From Oceaniferula marina (GTDB lineage Bacteria > Verrucomicrobiota > Verrucomicrobiia > Verrucomicrobiales > Akkermansiaceae), in NCBI RefSeq assembly GCF_013391475.1, contig NZ_JACBAZ010000001.1:186001-250000 (forward strand): a stretch of DNA of 64,000 nucleotides, in the 5' to 3' direction. The translations under genes were made by a program, and so were the position numbers. The notes under the pieces are model-generated. The model had not been told where the DNA came from, ran no database searches, and saw only the letters and a list, made by a program, of their open reading frames with translations. Below, piece by piece: positions 61,581 to 64,000 of this stretch (its first letter is position 1; each line of letters starts with the position of its first letter).

Positions 61581-61944
61581 CTAGGTGCTAACCTCTTGAA
61601 CATACATTGTGGCGATGGCCGCCTTGAGTGATCGGTCGCTGCATGAGCCCTTCTCCAGCAGCGAGGTCTGGAACGTTATGTCACTGTTGCGCACCTAGGG
61701 AACATCCAGCTTGATCATGTCTACAGCAGTCTGGAATGATCTTGATTTAAAACCGTTGGCATAGCCGTTGCGCTGCTCCGCGTTCCTTTCGTAGGGGGGC
61801 GGCTCCAATATGATGGATGCGCCCAAGCAGCATGGCGGTGTTCATAAGAAGTTCAGCGATTTTCGAGAGACTATTTTCAAGCCCGTCGGCGAGAAGAAGG
61901 TTGATGATTTCGTCGTTTTGGGTAGTTTGGTTCTGTCCGTTCAT
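61580..61944 (-). pseudogene. IS256-family transposase, N-terminal remnant
   Basis: Read on the minus strand: MNGQNQTTQNDEIINLLLADG...SKIAELLMNTAMLLGRIHHIGA, then after a frameshift in the six-G run at 61794-61799, PYERNAEQRNGYANGFKSR and IKLDVP, an in-frame TAG at 61695-61697, and VRNSD...SLLEKG...LKAAIATMYVQEVST. This is the typical IS256/Mutator N-terminal order. The catalytic two thirds are missing; the copy ends at the lacZ junction. Inactive. Confidence 0.82.
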
Positions 61945-62008
61945 TGCTTTTTTTTGCCTGTGTTAGAACCGTCATTCAAAAGCTTTGGACGGACACTTGC
62001 AACCCTGA
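61580..62008 (-). mobile_element. IS256-family insertion sequence remnant
   Basis: Covers the transposase fragment and the ~60 bp beyond its start, where AACCGTCATTCAAAAGCTTT (61967 on) may belong to the terminal inverted repeat. The other end is deleted into the lacZ-type gene. The outer edge is approximate. Confidence 0.6.
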
Positions 62009-62131
62009 AGGGGATGGCGCGCCGCCCGCAACGGCAGCCGATTCCGCGATGCTCCATCGGCTGCCGTTGCTGCGGGCTCAGGGTATAGCAGCTTTTACTG
62101 ACAAATTTTTACACTATCATCGTCCATCAAT
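61632..62131. other. Region of 500 bp without intact gene
   Basis: Contains most of the IS256 remnant (to ~62008), then a strong hairpin (62002-62084) and ~45 bp of AT-rich leader before the aldo/keto reductase gene. No intact reading frame. Confidence 0.7.
62002..62084. repeat. Strong inverted repeat / hairpin
   Basis: GCAACGGCAGCCGAT (62028-62042) pairs perfectly with ATCGGCTGCCGTTGC (62056-62070) around a 13-base loop; outer ACCCTGA (62002-62008) pairs with TCAGGGT (62078-62084). No T-run follows, so it is not a classical terminator. Could be a REP-like or fold-back element. Confidence 0.75.
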
Positions 62132-63160
62132 ATGCAAGTTCAGCTTCCCAGAATAATCTTCGGTTCCAGTGCGCTGGGCAATCTCTACGAACTTGTGCCT
62201 GATGAGGTGAAGCGAGAGATTGTTCAAAATTGGGTGAATACCACCGATACGGCGTCATCCCGGTCGCCATATACCGTGATTGACTCTGCCGGTAAATACG
62301 GTGCCGGGCTGGCTTTGAAAAATATTGGTCGTTTCCTCAAGGAGCTCTCAGTGGATCCAGGCCAGGTGGTCATCAGCAATAAGCTTGGCTGGAAAAGTGT
62401 TCCGTTGACGACTTCAGAGCCAACTTTTGAGCCGGGAGCGTGGGTTGGACTGGAAAACGATGCCGTGCAAGCGATTAGCTACAATGGCATTCTGGAGTGT
62501 TATGAGCAGGGGGATGAACTCCTTGGTGACTACAATGCCAAGCTTCTTTCGATTCATGATCCTGATGAGTATCTCGCCCAAGCGACGTCACCCGAGGAGG
62601 CAGAATTGTATTATCGGGATATTCTGGATGGCTATCAGGCACTTGTCGAATTGCGTGAGGCCGGAAAAATTTTAGGCATTGGCGTCGGCTCGAAAGATTG
62701 GCGTGTGATCAAGCGGCTGTTTGATGATGGAGTGCCTCTCGATTGGGTGATGTTGGCCAATAGCTTTACCTTGCTTACCCACCCTCAAGAGGTTATGGAA
62801 TTCATGGAGCAGTTACATCAGGCGGATGTAAAAATCATCAACTCGGCGGTGTTTAATGCTGGATTTTTGATTGGCGGGAAGTGGTTTGATTACAAGATGG
62901 TCACTCGTGAGGGAGAACCTGAACTATTCGAGTGGCGAGATCGGTTTACCGAGGTGTGTTCAACCCACGGGATTTCACCTGCCTTGGCCTGCTGCCAGTT
63001 TGCTCTTTCATTCCCAGGAGTTGTTTCACTGGCGTTGAATACAAGTCGGCCGACGCGTGTGCCGGAGAATGTTGCGCTTGCCCGCGGTAATGTATCGCCC
63101 GCATTTTGGCAGGAGCTCAGGGATAAACGATTATTGGATAGCGACTACCCCCATCTTTAA
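62132..63160 (+). CDS. Aldo/keto reductase, L-fucose/D-threo-aldose 1-dehydrogenase-like
   Basis: 342 residues. [13 protein letters not shown] start, FIDSA-type block as [11 protein letters not shown] with the catalytic Tyr, [10 protein letters not shown] in place of the LHDPD of D-threo-aldose dehydrogenases, [10 protein letters not shown] and [12 protein letters not shown] are typical of the L-fucose dehydrogenase branch. Oxidises L-fucose (or similar) to the lactone. The next gene, 5 bp after, encodes a lactone hydrolase-like enzyme, supporting the first two steps of oxidative L-fucose breakdown. The gene context is otherwise cut by the window end. Confidence 0.83.
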   Translation: MQVQLPRIIFGSSALGNLYELVPDEVKREIVQNWVNTTDTASSRSPYTVIDSAGKYGAGLALKNIGRFLKELSVDPGQVVISNKLGWKSVPLTTSEPTFEPGAWVGLENDAVQAISYNGILECYEQGDELLGDYNAKLLSIHDPDEYLAQATSPEEAELYYRDILDGYQALVELREAGKILGIGVGSKDWRVIKRLFDDGVPLDWVMLANSFTLLTHPQEVMEFMEQLHQADVKIINSAVFNAGFLIGGKWFDYKMVTREGEPELFEWRDRFTEVCSTHGISPALACCQFALSFPGVVSLALNTSRPTRVPENVALARGNVSPAFWQELRDKRLLDSDYPHL

Positions 63161-63165
63161 ATTTC

Positions 63166-63993
63166 ATGAAAATTGACGCACATCACCACTTTTGGAAATA
63201 CGATCCCGTTGAATACGACTGGATTGATGACAGTATGTCTACAATTCGACGTAGCTTTTTACCTGATGACCTCAAGGCTGAGATTGACCAGGCTGGGATT
63301 GATGGCGTCGTGAGTGTCCAAGCGCGCCAAAGTCTGGAAGAAACGGACTGGCTGCTTGGGATGGCAGCTGAAAATGATTTTGTCAAAGGGGTCGTCGGGT
63401 GGTTGCCTCTGGCGGATGAGAGCATTGATACGATCCTTGACCGATATAAAGGCGCAAGCAAGCTCAAGGCTCTGCGTCACGTTGTGCAGGGGCTTCCTGC
63501 GGGGTTCTTCGACGATGATGACTTTAATCGTGGTATTCGCAGTTTGACCGCGCGAGGACTGGTCTATGATATTCTTATATTTGAAAACCAACTTGAAGAG
63601 GCGATTCGTTTTGTGGACCGTCATCCCAACCAGGTGTTTGTGCTCGATCACATCGCCAAACCTCAAATTAAAGACAAGCTTCTTCAACCATGGCAGGAAA
63701 ACATGCGTGAATTAGCCAAGCGCGAGAATGTCACCTGTAAGCTTTCCGGGATGGTGACCGAGGCTGATTTTAATGCTTGGACAGAGGAGCAAATGTTACC
63801 CTATTTGGAGTCAACCCTTGAGGCGTTTGGCCCTGACCGCTTGATGTTTGGGTCCGACTGGCCAGTGTGTCTTGTTGCCAGCAGATATCAGCAATGGGTT
63901 GATCTGATTCAACGATTTATCGATCCTCTTTCAACACAAGAACAGGCTTCCATCATGGGCGGTACAGCTGTTTCGTCCTATCAACTCGACTAA
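63166..63993 (+). CDS. Amidohydrolase-family L-fuconolactone hydrolase-like protein
   Basis: 275 residues, complete. [21 protein letters not shown] contains the HxH metal motif in the form typical of amidohydrolase_2 lactonases; [35 protein letters not shown] (His), [19 protein letters not shown] and [14 protein letters not shown] (Asp) are the family blocks. Hydrolyses L-fucono-1,5-lactone to L-fuconate in known fucose pathways. 5 bp after the dehydrogenase gene. Later enzymes (dehydratase, aldolase) would lie beyond the window. Confidence 0.85.
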   Translation: MKIDAHHHFWKYDPVEYDWIDDSMSTIRRSFLPDDLKAEIDQAGIDGVVSVQARQSLEETDWLLGMAAENDFVKGVVGWLPLADESIDTILDRYKGASKLKALRHVVQGLPAGFFDDDDFNRGIRSLTARGLVYDILIFENQLEEAIRFVDRHPNQVFVLDHIAKPQIKDKLLQPWQENMRELAKRENVTCKLSGMVTEADFNAWTEEQMLPYLESTLEAFGPDRLMFGSDWPVCLVASRYQQWVDLIQRFIDPLSTQEQASIMGGTAVSSYQLD

Positions 63994-64000
63994 CTCATTT

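Noticed and set aside
62002-62084. Intrinsic terminator
   Set aside because: The hairpin is strong but is followed by ATAGCAGC, not a T-run.

Overview
The window (64 kb, moderate GC) looks like a chromosomal segment of a marine or host-associated Verrucomicrobiota bacterium, probably near the Verrucomicrobiales (Rubritalea/Akkermansia relatives). This rests on six PEP-CTERM proteins with the VPEP...GLGGLALILRRRK-type tail, many sulfatases and BNR-repeat sialidase-like proteins, and GntR/LacI hybrid regulators. The genus is inferred, not proven.

Region 1 (1-10.9 kb): a partial AraC regulator, a GntR-LacI type regulator, and six PEP-CTERM surface proteins whose signal peptides, C-terminal tails and terminators are alike while the middles differ. 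Among them lie a NanA-type aldolase, a half-size DMT permease and a secreted beta-sandwich-like protein. Mobile or structured DNA clusters at the 3' ends of the PEP-CTERM genes: an ORF-less group IIC intron-like element directly behind a terminator (from 9359), two short copies of its 5' end behind other terminators (2928, 5902), and a 200-bp palindromic MITE-like element inserted at a stop codon (10628-10827).

Region 2 (10.9-36.8 kb, all + strand): a catabolic locus with six sulfatases, six sialidase-like BNR proteins, a sialate O-acetylesterase-like and another SGNH esterase, a PhoD-like phosphohydrolase, a large parallel beta-helix protein, a probable TIM-barrel protein and a YtoQ protein. 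Almost all carry signal peptides. This is a desulfation and deglycosylation locus for a sulfated, probably sialic-acid-like or fucose-containing glycan. No SusC/SusD pair and no sulfatase maturase are in the window.

Region 3 (36.8-41.1 kb): a minus-strand trio (class III alcohol dehydrogenase, creatininase family, phytanoyl-CoA dioxygenase family) divergent from a second GntR-LacI regulator.

Region 4 (41.2-50.9 kb, minus): a tightly packed set encoding class I-like HMG-CoA reductase, a UbiA-family prenyltransferase, a PEP-synthase/rifampin-phosphotransferase-like protein, a BtaA-like DUF3419 protein, a dolichol/phytol-kinase-like membrane protein, a GNAT protein and an acyl-CoA-synthetase-like protein. 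Four junctions overlap by 4 bp or are separated by 4 bp. I know of no described pathway with this set; it is the best candidate for an undescribed (isoprenoid-lipid) system.

Region 5 (51.1-56.4 kb, minus): speA, carboxyspermidine dehydrogenase, nspC and speB, a complete arginine-to-spermidine route by the carboxyspermidine pathway.

Region 6 (56.6-60.0 kb, plus): a rimK-like ATP-grasp gene with a TrkA-C-like tail, an AstE/AspA-like amidohydrolase and rimB, overlapping by 4 bp, then a thioredoxin-like lipoprotein.

Region 7 (60.0-64 kb): a tRNA T-arm-like remnant, a lacZ-type GH2 gene cut off before its catalytic domain by a decayed IS256-family transposase remnant, a strong hairpin, and the first two enzymes of oxidative L-fucose breakdown.
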